Shown piece after piece: positions 1 to 7,819 of a DNA stretch of 41,093 nucleotides. The stretch is from positions 1 to 41,093 of the forward strand of contig JAWLCT010000029.1 in the NCBI GenBank assembly GCA_041687015.1. Direction: 5' to 3'. A program made the position numbers and the translations under genes. Under the pieces are notes generated by a model, which worked only from the letters and a program-made list of their open reading frames with translations, searched no databases and was not told where the DNA came from. The DNA comes from JALOAT01 sp041687015 (GTDB lineage Bacteria > Pseudomonadota > Gammaproteobacteria > Thiohalomonadales > Thiohalomonadaceae). Every line of letters begins with the position of its first letter. Positions within the stretch are counted from its first letter, which is position 1.

Positions 1-883
1 GCCGGGGCAACCATTCGTCCCGTAGCCGCGCGATGGCCTGCTCCTTGGCCTTCGCTTCCACTTCGATCCAGGGCACCCGGGCATAGGCGCTGGGCACGCG
101 TGTGACCTCGTCGGCATGGCGCCGGTCCGTGAAGCTGTCGCGCCCATTGGAAATATGCACCAGTTGCCATGCCGGGTCGGGCCAGGTGGTCGCGGCGGCG
201 GCCGTCAGCGCGGCGATGCTGGGATCTTCATAACTTTCCAGCGCTTCAAAGCACACGTGGTGATGGGCATCGAACACCATGGGCACGCCACTTTGCCGAC
301 ACACATCGAGAATATCGCCCGCGCTGTAATGACTTTCGTCGTTTTCCAGAGCGAGGCGGCGACGCACCGGGACGGGGAGTCGCCGTACCGCGTCGATCAA
401 GGCCTGTTTGCGGCCACGCTTTCCGCCATGGATTTCGATGGTGGCCCATGGCGAGCGGGGTTGTTTCAGCGCATCCAGGACGCGCGCATGGGCAGCGAGG
501 ATTTTGAGGCTGTTGACGATGACGTGGGGCTGTTCAGAGTTGAGCACCACAAACTGATCCGGGTGCATCACCAGGCGCAAACCCATGTGTGTCGCCTCGC
601 GGCCAAGGGCGGCGAGCACCTTACCCATCCCGGCCAGCAATGCGATGCCGAGCGGTTCATCGCTGAACGGGAAAATCTTCGAGGGGATTCGGTAAAGCCC
701 GATGCGCTGCTCGCGGCAGAACTGAAGTGCGTGGCGCAGCGTCGCCAGGTTGGCTGTGTAGAGCTCCACAAGCCGATCCCTCTGTGCAGGGGCGGGAAGC
801 GCCAGCAGGCGTGTGCGCGTGATTGTACGGTAACGTATCTCTTCGCTGCGGGTGATGCAGACAAGTCCCAGATTGGGAAGCAT
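1..883 (-). CDS. uvsE: UV-damage endonuclease UvsE/UvdE (3' end cut by window edge)
   Basis: The reading frame opens at an ATG at 883 (minus strand) and runs open to base 1, about 294 codons with no stop, so only the last residues are missing. The translation matches the UVDE family, a TIM-barrel endonuclease that nicks DNA 5' of UV photoproducts and some abasic lesions. Family landmarks visible in order are MHPDQFVVLNS (metal-binding His), TIEIHGG (His), LALENDE (Glu), FDAHHHVCF (Asp/His), QLVHISNG (His) and EVEAKAKEQA (Glu and Lys near the end). These account for most of the expected metal site. The family is usually near 300 residues, so the gene is probably intact beyond the edge. It is divergent from the isoaspartyl peptidase gene. 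No LexA-type box is obvious before it. Confidence 0.93.
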   Translation of the reverse strand, partial: MLPNLGLVCITRSEEIRYRTITRTRLLALPAPAQRDRLVELYTANLATLRHALQFCREQRIGLYRIPSKIFPFSDEPLGIALLAGMGKVLAALGREATHMGLRLVMHPDQFVVLNSEQPHVIVNSLKILAAHARVLDALKQPRSPWATIEIHGGKRGRKQALIDAVRRLPVPVRRRLALENDESHYSAGDILDVCRQSGVPMVFDAHHHVCFEALESYEDPSIAALTAAAATTWPDPAWQLVHISNGRDSFTDRRHADEVTRVPSAYARVPWIEVEAKAKEQAIARLRDEWLPR

Positions 884-999
884 GGTTCACGGCCGTGATG
901 AGACCTCACTTTCAAGCGTATTTCCCACTCCGGGTTATGCCAGTCGGGACGGCTGCGCGCTTTGGTTTAGGCTTTTTCTGATGCCGTGGAGGAATACGC

Positions 1000-1920
1000 A
1001 TGTACGCCATCGTGGTGCATGGAGGGGCCGGGGTTTGCCACGGTTCGCATGAGGGTCCGGCTCGGCTGGGCGTGCGGCAGGCTGCCGAGGCGGGCCGGGC
1101 GGTGCTGGCCGGTGGGGGCTCCGCGCTGGATGCCGCCGTCGCGGCTGTGGTGGTGCTGGAAGACGATCCTGCCTTCAACGCCGGTACCGGTTCGGTGCTG
1201 AACCTGGATGGGGAGGCAGAGATGGATGCAGGCGTGATGGTGTCCGAAGGTCTGCGCACGGGCAATGTGGCGGCGGTGCGGCGGGTGAGAAATCCCATCG
1301 CGGTGGCGCGTGCCGTGCTGGATGAAACCGATCATGCGCTGCTGGGCGGCGAGGGCGCGGTGCGGTTTGCGCGGGCACTCGGCTTTGCCGATTACGACCC
1401 CGTCACACCCGAACGCCTGGCCGGCTGGAAGCGTGCCCGTGCGGCCATGGAGCGCAGGGGGGACAGCTACTTGCCGCGCCTGCACGAATTGCTGGCGCGA
1501 CACCCGGAACTGCCCGCCGGAACGGTGGGCGCGGTGGCGCGGGATCGTCAGGGGCACATCGCCGCAGCCACCTCCACCGGCGGCGTGACACTCAAATTGC
1601 CTGGTCGGATCGGTGATACACCCTTGCCGGGCGCGGGCAACTACGCCTCACCGGATGCCGGTGTCTCCGCCACAGGCAAGGGCGAGCTCATGATGCGTTT
1701 CGTGTCGGCCAAGGCCGTTTGTGATGCGGCCCGATCCCGCGATATCCAGGCGGCGGTGGAGCAAGTGCTGGCGGACATGGCGCATAGCGTGGGTGTCGAC
1801 GTGGGCATCATCGCACTCGACCGGCATGGCCGTGTTGGCGTGGGGCACCGTACCCCCGCCATGCCGCACGCGTGGTGTACGGAAAACACCGAAATCGTCG
1901 AGCGCATCGCCGTCCATTGA
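1000..1920 (+). CDS. iaaA: isoaspartyl peptidase / plant-type L-asparaginase
   Basis: This 306-residue protein is an Ntn-hydrolase of the asparaginase-2 family. Such enzymes cleave isoaspartyl dipeptides and, more weakly, L-asparagine. The N-terminal HGGAG block, the GTGSVLN segment and GEAEMDAGVM are typical. The autocleavage and catalytic site is GTVGAVA, with the nucleophilic Thr at residue 175 (codon at 1522); maturation would give alpha and beta subunits. The downstream STGG and SATGKGELMMRF segments fit the beta-subunit substrate pocket. The start is an ATG preceded by GGAGGAA at good spacing. There is no signal peptide, so it should be cytoplasmic. It stands alone between divergent uvsE and a convergent histidine kinase gene. 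Confidence 0.93.
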   Translation: MYAIVVHGGAGVCHGSHEGPARLGVRQAAEAGRAVLAGGGSALDAAVAAVVVLEDDPAFNAGTGSVLNLDGEAEMDAGVMVSEGLRTGNVAAVRRVRNPIAVARAVLDETDHALLGGEGAVRFARALGFADYDPVTPERLAGWKRARAAMERRGDSYLPRLHELLARHPELPAGTVGAVARDRQGHIAAATSTGGVTLKLPGRIGDTPLPGAGNYASPDAGVSATGKGELMMRFVSAKAVCDAARSRDIQAAVEQVLADMAHSVGVDVGIIALDRHGRVGVGHRTPAMPHAWCTENTEIVERIAVH

Positions 1921-1953
1921 CGCAACCGGCGTGCACGCGCGCGCAGCGGCGCG

Positions 1954-3114
1954 TCAATCCTGAGAGCGTGCCCGTGGCGAACGGGGGGCGTGTACCGGAC
2001 GGCCCAGGGTAAAGAAGAAGGTGGCGCCCTTGCCAGGATCGGACTCCGCACGTACCGTGCCGTCGTGATGCTCGATAACGCGCTTGACGATCGCCAGCCC
2101 GATGCCACAGCCCTCCACGTGCGGCACGTCGCCAAGACGGGAAAACGGCTTGAAAAGCCTTGAACGGGCATCCTCTGCGGCGAAACCCACACCGTTGTCC
2201 GCGATATAAAATTCACGCGCACCCCTGGCTTCATTTTCACCGAAGGTGATTGCCAGAGGGCGCTCCCGGGAACGGTATTTAAGGGCGTTCTCCAGCAGGT
2301 TGGTCAAGGCGATACGCAGGAGGTCACGATCGGCGTGCACCCAGGCATCCGTGGTGCATTTGAAGGTCACAGCCAGATCACTTCGCTCGATAATCTCGCT
2401 CGCACATTCGTCGACCAGAGCGGTCAGATCGAACAACGTGGTTTGCGGACGTTTGCGCGCAATGACCGTCAGGTTGAGGACGGCATCGAGGATATTCGCC
2501 ATGCGCAAACCGCTCTGGCGGATGCGTTCGAGCAGGACCTCCGGTTCACCTGAGAAGTTTTGTGGGTAGTCGTCCTGCAGGATTTCCGCATAGCTGATCA
2601 CTGCGCGCAGCGGGCCGCGCAGGTCGTGGGCGAGGGAGTAGGAGAAACTCTCGATGTCGCCCACCAGATTCGAAAGTTCCCGGGTGCGTCGCGCCAGTTC
2701 GCGCTCGGCCCGCTTCAGTTCCGTGACGTCACGGGTGATGATCACGGCGCGATCGAGTACGCCGTCCTTCATGACGTAGGTTCCGCTGTAACTGCCGTAC
2801 CAGTCGCGACCGCTGCGTTCGTCCACGATATGCAATTCCAAGCCAACGAATTCTTCGCCGCGCAGCGCGCGGTACATCGGCAGATGTTCCTGTGCGACAG
2901 GCATGCCATCGAGATCGTAGACGTGAATCCGTTGACGCAACTCTTCACTGCGGGACAGCAATTCGTCCTTGCTGTTCAAACCGAACTGTGCGAGCGCGGC
3001 GCGGTTTACGAAAACCACCTGGCCGGCCGCGTCGAAAACCATGAATCCTTCCGCAAGGGAATCCAGAATCTCATGGAAGCCGACAGCGCCGGAGATTTTG
3101 AATAGGCTCAGCAT
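1954..3114 (-). CDS. PAS-domain sensor histidine kinase (soluble, orphan)
   Basis: This 386-residue kinase has no transmembrane segment. An N-terminal PAS domain covers about residues 12-130 (EGFMVFDAAGQVVFVN is its start and ITRDVTELKRAE its end). A HisKA segment follows with the phosphoacceptor His163 in SLAHDLRGPLR, then a HATPase_c domain (N box NLLENALKYRSR, G1 box DNGVGF, G2 box GCGIGLAIVKR). The C-terminal tail is basic. Its HisKA is closely similar to that of the kinase at 20569-22236, including ESFSYS preceding the H box, so the two may be paralogues. No response regulator gene is adjacent, so its partner is unknown. A cytoplasmic signal such as redox, ligand or light via PAS is possible but not shown. 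Confidence 0.9.
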   Translation of the reverse strand: MLSLFKISGAVGFHEILDSLAEGFMVFDAAGQVVFVNRAALAQFGLNSKDELLSRSEELRQRIHVYDLDGMPVAQEHLPMYRALRGEEFVGLELHIVDERSGRDWYGSYSGTYVMKDGVLDRAVIITRDVTELKRAERELARRTRELSNLVGDIESFSYSLAHDLRGPLRAVISYAEILQDDYPQNFSGEPEVLLERIRQSGLRMANILDAVLNLTVIARKRPQTTLFDLTALVDECASEIIERSDLAVTFKCTTDAWVHADRDLLRIALTNLLENALKYRSRERPLAITFGENEARGAREFYIADNGVGFAAEDARSRLFKPFSRLGDVPHVEGCGIGLAIVKRVIEHHDGTVRAESDPGKGATFFFTLGRPVHAPRSPRARSQD

Positions 3115-3266
3115 CGTCAGGTGAATTCTTGTCAGCCGTGTCGTGGTGTTATACCACCGCAGTTAGGCGCACGCGAATACGTGTAAGACGCGATAACGCA
3201 CGTCGATATTCCAATCACCGGGTTTTGGGGCGCCTCAGTTTCAGCGGGTGGCTGTCGCTACGGTGA

Positions 3267-4460
3267 TTAGTTGCGTTTGGCGAGAGCGCACACGTTGCGG
3301 CCGAGCTCCAATTCGGTGGCTTTGCGCTCATCCACCGGCACCAATCCTGCATTCACGCGCTTGATTTCCACGTAAGTGGGAGGGAAGTTGGGCAAGCTTT
3401 CCAGGATGTAACGAGTGAATTCCTGCTCGCTGCGTGTGGCCATTACAAGCCCTTCATTGGCGCCGCGCAGATGGCCGAGGGTGGCGGTGAAACGGCCGTC
3501 GGGGCCACCCTCACGGGCACGGCTGAAATGCGCGGGTAACAGCATGGTCTCATCCGGCAGCGCGAGCAGACGTTGCAGGGATTGCTGGAACAGAGGCGTC
3601 CATTGCTCGGGATGACCGCCCAGATCGGGTCGAGCCACTGATTCGACGAAGATGCTGTCACCGCCGAGCAGGCAGTGCCCGTTTACCAGAAAGGCCACTT
3701 CACCGAGGGTGTGCCCAGGAATGTGGATCACCTGCACGTCCGTGCGTCCGACGTGCAGTCGTTGCGCATCTTCGAGGAAGCGGAAAGGAAAGCGCGCGGG
3801 CAGCAAGTCCATGGGATGAATGGCGTCGTAAGGGTGAAGGTGATAATCCACCGCGTTGCTGTTCGCGAGTGGCACGCCGCCGCTCAAGTGATCCGCATGC
3901 ATGTGCGTATCGAGCACGTGGGTGATACGTACGTTGTGCTGTGTCGCGAGATCCTCGTAGACCTGAAGGTGACGGAGCGGGTCGATGACCGCGGCGACGC
4001 CGTCACTGATCAGCATGTGACTGAGACACCCGCGCGCCGGTCGGCTGATCTGGGCGATCACCAGACCTTCTTCGTGGGCGATGGTTTCCACGTGATAGTG
4101 GTTGCCCCATGCCGCCATGCCGCCTGCCAGGTTGACCGCGTCACGCCCGAGTCGGCGCAAGCCTTCTGCAACGTAGGCCGATGTGTGGCCGTGTGGACAG
4201 ACGGCGAGCACGGGAAGCCGGGCATCCAGGCGGGGAAGCAGTGCATCGGGTGCGCTTTGCATCACGGCCCGTGTGACGTCCTCGTCGGCCTCCAGGTCGA
4301 GGAACTCGAAATAGGGGACGTTCACGCTGGGTACCGGTTCGCGTCCTTCGATGCGCCAGGCCGCGTATTCATCGGCAGAGCGCACATCGAGGATTTGGAA
4401 GGCCGGACCGTTGAGCAGGCGTTGATACAGCGTCTCGGGTTGCCAGGTGGTCATTGTCAT
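3267..4460 (-). CDS. rhodanese–metallo-beta-lactamase fusion (ETHE1/persulfide dioxygenase-like)
   Basis: The 397-residue protein has an N-terminal rhodanese domain (about 1-125; DVRSADEYAAWRIEGR and an active loop with Cys in VCPHGHTS). A metallo-beta-lactamase domain follows (about 130-330; THMHADHLSGG, HIPGHTLGEVAF, LLGGDSIFV). A C-terminal tail of about 65 residues ends the protein. The HxHxDH, GHT and GD motifs are the metal ligands of the glyoxalase II/ETHE1 group. A role in persulfide or thiosulfate handling is inferred from this pairing. In the characterised dioxygenase-rhodanese fusions known to me the rhodanese is C-terminal, so the order here is reversed. The gene overlaps the upstream coiled-coil gene by ATGA at 4457-4460, which indicates translational coupling. 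Confidence 0.88.
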   Translation of the reverse strand: MTMTTWQPETLYQRLLNGPAFQILDVRSADEYAAWRIEGREPVPSVNVPYFEFLDLEADEDVTRAVMQSAPDALLPRLDARLPVLAVCPHGHTSAYVAEGLRRLGRDAVNLAGGMAAWGNHYHVETIAHEEGLVIAQISRPARGCLSHMLISDGVAAVIDPLRHLQVYEDLATQHNVRITHVLDTHMHADHLSGGVPLANSNAVDYHLHPYDAIHPMDLLPARFPFRFLEDAQRLHVGRTDVQVIHIPGHTLGEVAFLVNGHCLLGGDSIFVESVARPDLGGHPEQWTPLFQQSLQRLLALPDETMLLPAHFSRAREGGPDGRFTATLGHLRGANEGLVMATRSEQEFTRYILESLPNFPPTYVEIKRVNAGLVPVDERKATELELGRNVCALAKRN

Positions 4461-4753
4461 CGCGGTGGGGGACGTGAATGGGTTACCCGGTCGAGGAAGG
4501 CGCCCAGGTCATCGAACACGGCTTCCAGGCCGTTCCAAAGATCCGTGCGTTCCCAACCCTCGGCTTGCTGCAGGCGCAACTCGGCCATGAGTTCTCGCGC
4601 ATGGCGGCGCTTGTCGGCGGCCTCGTACACCCGTGCCTGGTAGGTCTCGCGCAGCTTGGGGTCGGCATTTTCCATGGCGCGTTCCAGGGCGGCGATGCGC
4701 GCTTCCAGACTGTCGAGCCGGGCTTGCAGAAGCTGCATATCGTGGGTTCGCAC
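4457..4753 (-). CDS. small coiled-coil protein coupled to the rhodanese-MBL gene
   Basis: This 98-residue protein is of unknown function. Residues 5-70 are rich in Glu, Arg, Ala and Leu in a heptad-like pattern (LLQARLDSLEARIAALERAM), predicting a long helix or coiled coil. The C-terminal third (WNGLEAVFDDLGAFLDRV) looks like a second amphipathic helix. There are no cysteines and no membrane segment. The start is taken as GTG at 4753, because GGGAGG lies nine bases upstream. The ATG at 4738 has no comparable ribosome site. Its stop overlaps the start of the rhodanese-MBL gene (ATGA), so the two are almost certainly co-translated. It may be a partner or scaffold for that enzyme, but this is only context. 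Confidence 0.75.
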   Translation of the reverse strand: MRTHDMQLLQARLDSLEARIAALERAMENADPKLRETYQARVYEAADKRRHARELMAELRLQQAEGWERTDLWNGLEAVFDDLGAFLDRVTHSRPPPR

Positions 4754-4855
4754 GGTCGGGGGCCTCCCATGGAACGAGCTATACCAAGTATAGGAACAGG
4801 GCGGTCAGGGACCGCCCCCGAACTTGCTGTCAATCGACAGCCCGCGAGGTCGACC

Positions 4856-5212
4856 ATGGATGACACGAGCGTCAGTGAACAGATACCGGCCTGGTATCGC
4901 ACCTTGCGCACCCGTCACGACGGCTACCTGCGCGCCATGGAGCAGCTGGGTGAAGCCGTGCGCAGTGCCGGTCCGCTGGATGAGAAAACCGGCCAGCTCA
5001 TTCAGCTGGTGGCCGCGGCGGCCATGCGATCCGAAGGCGCGGTGCACAGCCATGTGCGGCGCGCCATCAGCTGTGGAGCAGGCCCTGCTGAGATCCGCCA
5101 TGCATTGATCCTTGCCACCAGCATCATCGGTTTTCCCACGGTCTCCGCGGCGCTGCGTTGGGCCGAGGACATACTGGAACTGCAGCAGGATTTCCATCTG
5201 GTAGGTGAATAG
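4856..5212 (+). CDS. carboxymuconolactone decarboxylase (CMD/AhpD-like) family protein without CxxC
   Basis: This 118-residue protein has the all-helical CMD fold signature. Residues 25-80 read LGEAVRSAGPLDEKTGQLIQ, then an alanine-rich helix and GAVHSHVRRAISCGAGPAEI, then RHALILATSIIGFP. AhpD-type members carry a CxxC redox pair before the conserved His in the second helix. Here the same place reads EGAVHSH, so the pair is absent and disulfide reductase activity is unlikely. The single Cys in the next segment is not in the catalytic position. The ATG at 4856 is preceded by GAGG. The in-frame extension back to 4478 runs antisense through the coiled-coil gene and is not credible. It lies about 100 bases upstream of fructose-bisphosphate aldolase and could share its transcript. 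Confidence 0.83.
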   Translation: MDDTSVSEQIPAWYRTLRTRHDGYLRAMEQLGEAVRSAGPLDEKTGQLIQLVAAAAMRSEGAVHSHVRRAISCGAGPAEIRHALILATSIIGFPTVSAALRWAEDILELQQDFHLVGE

Positions 5213-5308
5213 GGGGCCCTCCCAGGGCGTTCCTATACTTTGGAAGACGCGCAGCTGGTATGGTTAATCCGTTCAAAATGGCAGGGCATTCGCCCGGGGA
5301 GGAAGTCG

Positions 5309-6346
5309 ATGGACATGGTGTTGGATGCGGTCAAGGACATGCAGGCGACCATCGCCGCACTGGTGGTATCCGGGAAGGGAATACTCGCGGCTGACGAGAG
5401 TATTCCTACCATTACCAAGCGTTTTGAGGCAGTGGGTATTCCGTCCAATGCGGATACCCGGCGCGCCTATCGCGAACTGCTCATTGGCACGCCCCAAATC
5501 GGCGATTATCTGTCAGGCATCATCCTGTTCGAAGAGACATTGGATCAGAAAGCGTCCGACGGCACGCCGTTGCCGGAGCTGGCAGCAAAACAGGGCATCG
5601 TGCCCGGCATCAAGGTGGACAAGGGCCTGGTGGAGCTTCCGTTTACCGATGGCGACAAAGTCAGCCAGGGCCTCGACAATCTCGAGGAAAGGCTCGCAAG
5701 CTACAAGCTGAAGGGCGCACGATTCGCCAAGTGGCGTTCCGTGTACAAGATCAGCGCCCGCCATCCCACACGCCTGGCCATCGAGGCCAATGCCGAAGTG
5801 CTGGCCCGCTATGCGGCCGCGTGCCAGAACCAGGGCATCGTTCCCATCGTTGAACCGGAGGTCCTCATCGACGGCGATCACTCCATCGACCAGTGTGCGG
5901 AGGTGAGTGAGGTTGCGTTCCATGAAGTGTTCCATGCGCTGCATCGCCATGGTGTACGCCTGGAGCTCATGGTGCTCAAACCCAACATGGTGATTGCGGG
6001 CAAGACCCATGCGCGCCAGTCCACGCCCGAGGAAGTGGCTGATCGCACGGTGGAAGTGCTGCGTCGCACTGTGCCCGGCGCGGTGCCGACCATCAATTTC
6101 CTGTCGGGGGGCCAGACACCCGAGCAGGCCAGCGCAAATCTCAATGCCATGAATGCCCGCCACCCGAAGCTGCCGTGGAATCTCAGCTTCTCTTATGCGC
6201 GCGCGCTGCAAGATCCGGTGATGAAGGGCTGGAAGGGCGATCCGAAAAAAGTGGACGAGGCACGCAAGGCCTTCTTCCACCGCGCCAAGCTGAATGGTGC
6301 GGCACAAAAGGGACAGTATCAGGCCGCCATGGAGAAAGCCGGCTGA
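5309..6346 (+). CDS. class I fructose-bisphosphate aldolase
   Basis: The 345-residue enzyme belongs to the eukaryotic-like class I (Schiff-base) aldolases. They interconvert fructose 1,6-bisphosphate with dihydroxyacetone phosphate and glyceraldehyde 3-phosphate in glycolysis, gluconeogenesis or the Calvin cycle. Diagnostic blocks are GKGILAADES near the N-terminus, GARFAKWR, VEPEVL, LMVLKPNMV with the Schiff-base Lys224, and FLSGGQTPEQA. The start at 5309 is favoured because GGGAGGAAG sits directly upstream and the protein then begins like its relatives. A longer frame from 5240 adds 23 unlikely residues. With the transaldolase just downstream it forms a sugar-phosphate block. A repeat-bearing 354-bp gap separates the two. 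Confidence 0.95.
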   Translation: MDMVLDAVKDMQATIAALVVSGKGILAADESIPTITKRFEAVGIPSNADTRRAYRELLIGTPQIGDYLSGIILFEETLDQKASDGTPLPELAAKQGIVPGIKVDKGLVELPFTDGDKVSQGLDNLEERLASYKLKGARFAKWRSVYKISARHPTRLAIEANAEVLARYAAACQNQGIVPIVEPEVLIDGDHSIDQCAEVSEVAFHEVFHALHRHGVRLELMVLKPNMVIAGKTHARQSTPEEVADRTVEVLRRTVPGAVPTINFLSGGQTPEQASANLNAMNARHPKLPWNLSFSYARALQDPVMKGWKGDPKKVDEARKAFFHRAKLNGAAQKGQYQAAMEKAG

Positions 6347-6377
6347 ACCTGAGGCGCTCTTCCGCGGAACCTGGATT

Positions 6378-6448
6378 CCGGCTTTCGCCGGGTTGACGAA
6401 GTCGTGCTCGGGATTCCCAAGTCACACCGTCACCCCGGCGAAAGCCGG
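6378..6448. repeat. pair of inverted CCGGCTTTCGCCGGG repeats in a 354-bp gap
   Basis: CCGGCTTTCGCCGGG at 6378-6392 is exactly complementary to CCCGGCGAAAGCCGG at 6434-6448, with about 41 bases between them. Each copy also carries the flanks of a widely dispersed proteobacterial palindromic repeat (TGGATTCC before the first copy; GTCACCCC, the complement of its other flank, at the second). The pair could fold into a large hairpin behind the aldolase gene and may act as a transcript stabiliser or attenuator. The rest of the 6347-6700 gap shows no convincing gene. It presumably carries the transaldolase promoter, but I could not pick one confidently. Confidence 0.8.
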
Positions 6449-6700
6449 GGCCGGCTTCGGCGGGATGGTGGATTGCGTTTTTCCAAACGACAGGGGCAAA
6501 AAGTATCATCCTGCGCCTGCCATAGCACGAAGGAGCCTGAGATTTTTTCACCCGGAAGCGGGCGTCGTGCCCCGTATGGCGTATTTTTATAAGGGCGCGT
6601 CGAACCGTCCTTACGGATTTCGCTGCGGAGCCCGAAAGCTCTGCGTCTGCGCGTCGGTCCCGTTTGCTTTGACTTGGAACCGCGACCAGGAGGCAGGCCA

Positions 6701-7819
6701 ATGAACCCGCTGCGGCAGCTGAGCGATTACGGGCAGAGCTGGTGGATCGATAACCTCACGCGCGACATGCTCCGCAATGGCGAGCTGGAGCGGCGCTGGC
6801 GCCAAGATGGATTGCGCGGCGTCACCTCGAATCCCTCCATCTTCCACAAGGCGATTTCCGCCGGACATGCCTATGACGAACAGATGCGCGTACTGTTCGC
6901 CCAGGGCAAATCGGTGCACGAGATCTACGAGGAGGTGGTCACCACCGACGTGCGTGATGCCTGTGACGTGCTTCGGCCCCTTTATGATCGGTCGGAGGGC
7001 AGGGACGGCTTCGTGAGCCTGGAGGTCTCGCCTCACCTGGCTTATGACGCAGAGGCTTCCATGCGCGAGGCGCACCACCTGCACGGGAAGGTCGATCGCC
7101 CCAACCTTTACATCAAGATCCCCGGAACGGCCGCAGGCGTCGGCGCCATCGAGGAACTGCTGTTTGACGGCATCTCGATCAACGTGACACTGCTGTTCTC
7201 GCTCGAGGCCTATGGCGCCGTCAGCGAGGCTTACCTGCGTGCCATGGAGCGCAGGTTGGCGGCCGGTCGCCCGCTGGGTGACGTGTCGTCGGTGGCCAGC
7301 TTTTTCCTGTCGCGCATCGATACCCTGGTGGACAAGGCACTGCAGGCGAAAATCCAGACCGAGAATGGTGTGGGCGCCGAACCGAGGCCACAGGACCTGC
7401 TGGGTAGAACCGGTATTGCCAGCGCCAGGCTCGCCTATCAGCACTATCTGCACACCACGGGCAGTGAACGTTGGCGCAAACTCGCGGAGCAGGGCGCCCG
7501 ACCGCAGCGTCTGGTCTGGGCCAGCACGAGCACCAAAAATCCCAAGTACAGCGATGTGATGTACGTGGAACCGCTCATTGGCCGCGACACCATAAACACG
7601 CTGCCGGATGTGACCATTGCCGCCTTTGCGGAGCACGGTAAGGCGCGGCCGGACACCGTACTCGAAGACGTCGATGAGGCGAACACCGTGTTGGCGGACT
7701 TGCAGCGGCTCGATCTCGATCTGAAAGCCATCACCGACCAGCTGGAGCGCGAGGGCGTGCAGAAATTCATCGAGCCCTACGACGCCTTGCTCGATCTCAT
7801 TGCTGCGAAGCGTGGCTGA
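6701..7819 (+). CDS. tal: transaldolase (long bacterial type)
   Basis: The 372-residue enzyme is a transaldolase of the Tal/TalB superfamily's longer type (about 370 residues). It transfers a dihydroxyacetone unit between sugar phosphates in the non-oxidative pentose phosphate pathway. Family blocks include GVTSNPSIFHKAI at residues 46-58, VSLEVSPHLAYDA, and NLYIKIPGT with the Schiff-base Lys139. Further blocks are GISINVTLLFS, SVASFFLSRIDTLVDK and LVWASTSTKNP. The ATG at 6701 has GGAGGCA eight bases upstream. The upstream in-frame codon at 6674 would add only nine poorly matching residues. The 3' end overlaps the trehalose-phosphatase fusion gene, implying one operon. Confidence 0.96.
   Translation: MNPLRQLSDYGQSWWIDNLTRDMLRNGELERRWRQDGLRGVTSNPSIFHKAISAGHAYDEQMRVLFAQGKSVHEIYEEVVTTDVRDACDVLRPLYDRSEGRDGFVSLEVSPHLAYDAEASMREAHHLHGKVDRPNLYIKIPGTAAGVGAIEELLFDGISINVTLLFSLEAYGAVSEAYLRAMERRLAAGRPLGDVSSVASFFLSRIDTLVDKALQAKIQTENGVGAEPRPQDLLGRTGIASARLAYQHYLHTTGSERWRKLAEQGARPQRLVWASTSTKNPKYSDVMYVEPLIGRDTINTLPDVTIAAFAEHGKARPDTVLEDVDEANTVLADLQRLDLDLKAITDQLEREGVQKFIEPYDALLDLIAAKRG

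Noticed and set aside
3675..4643. 322-codon plus-strand frame opposite the rhodanese-MBL gene
   Set aside because: Antisense to a gene with clear metal-ligand motifs.
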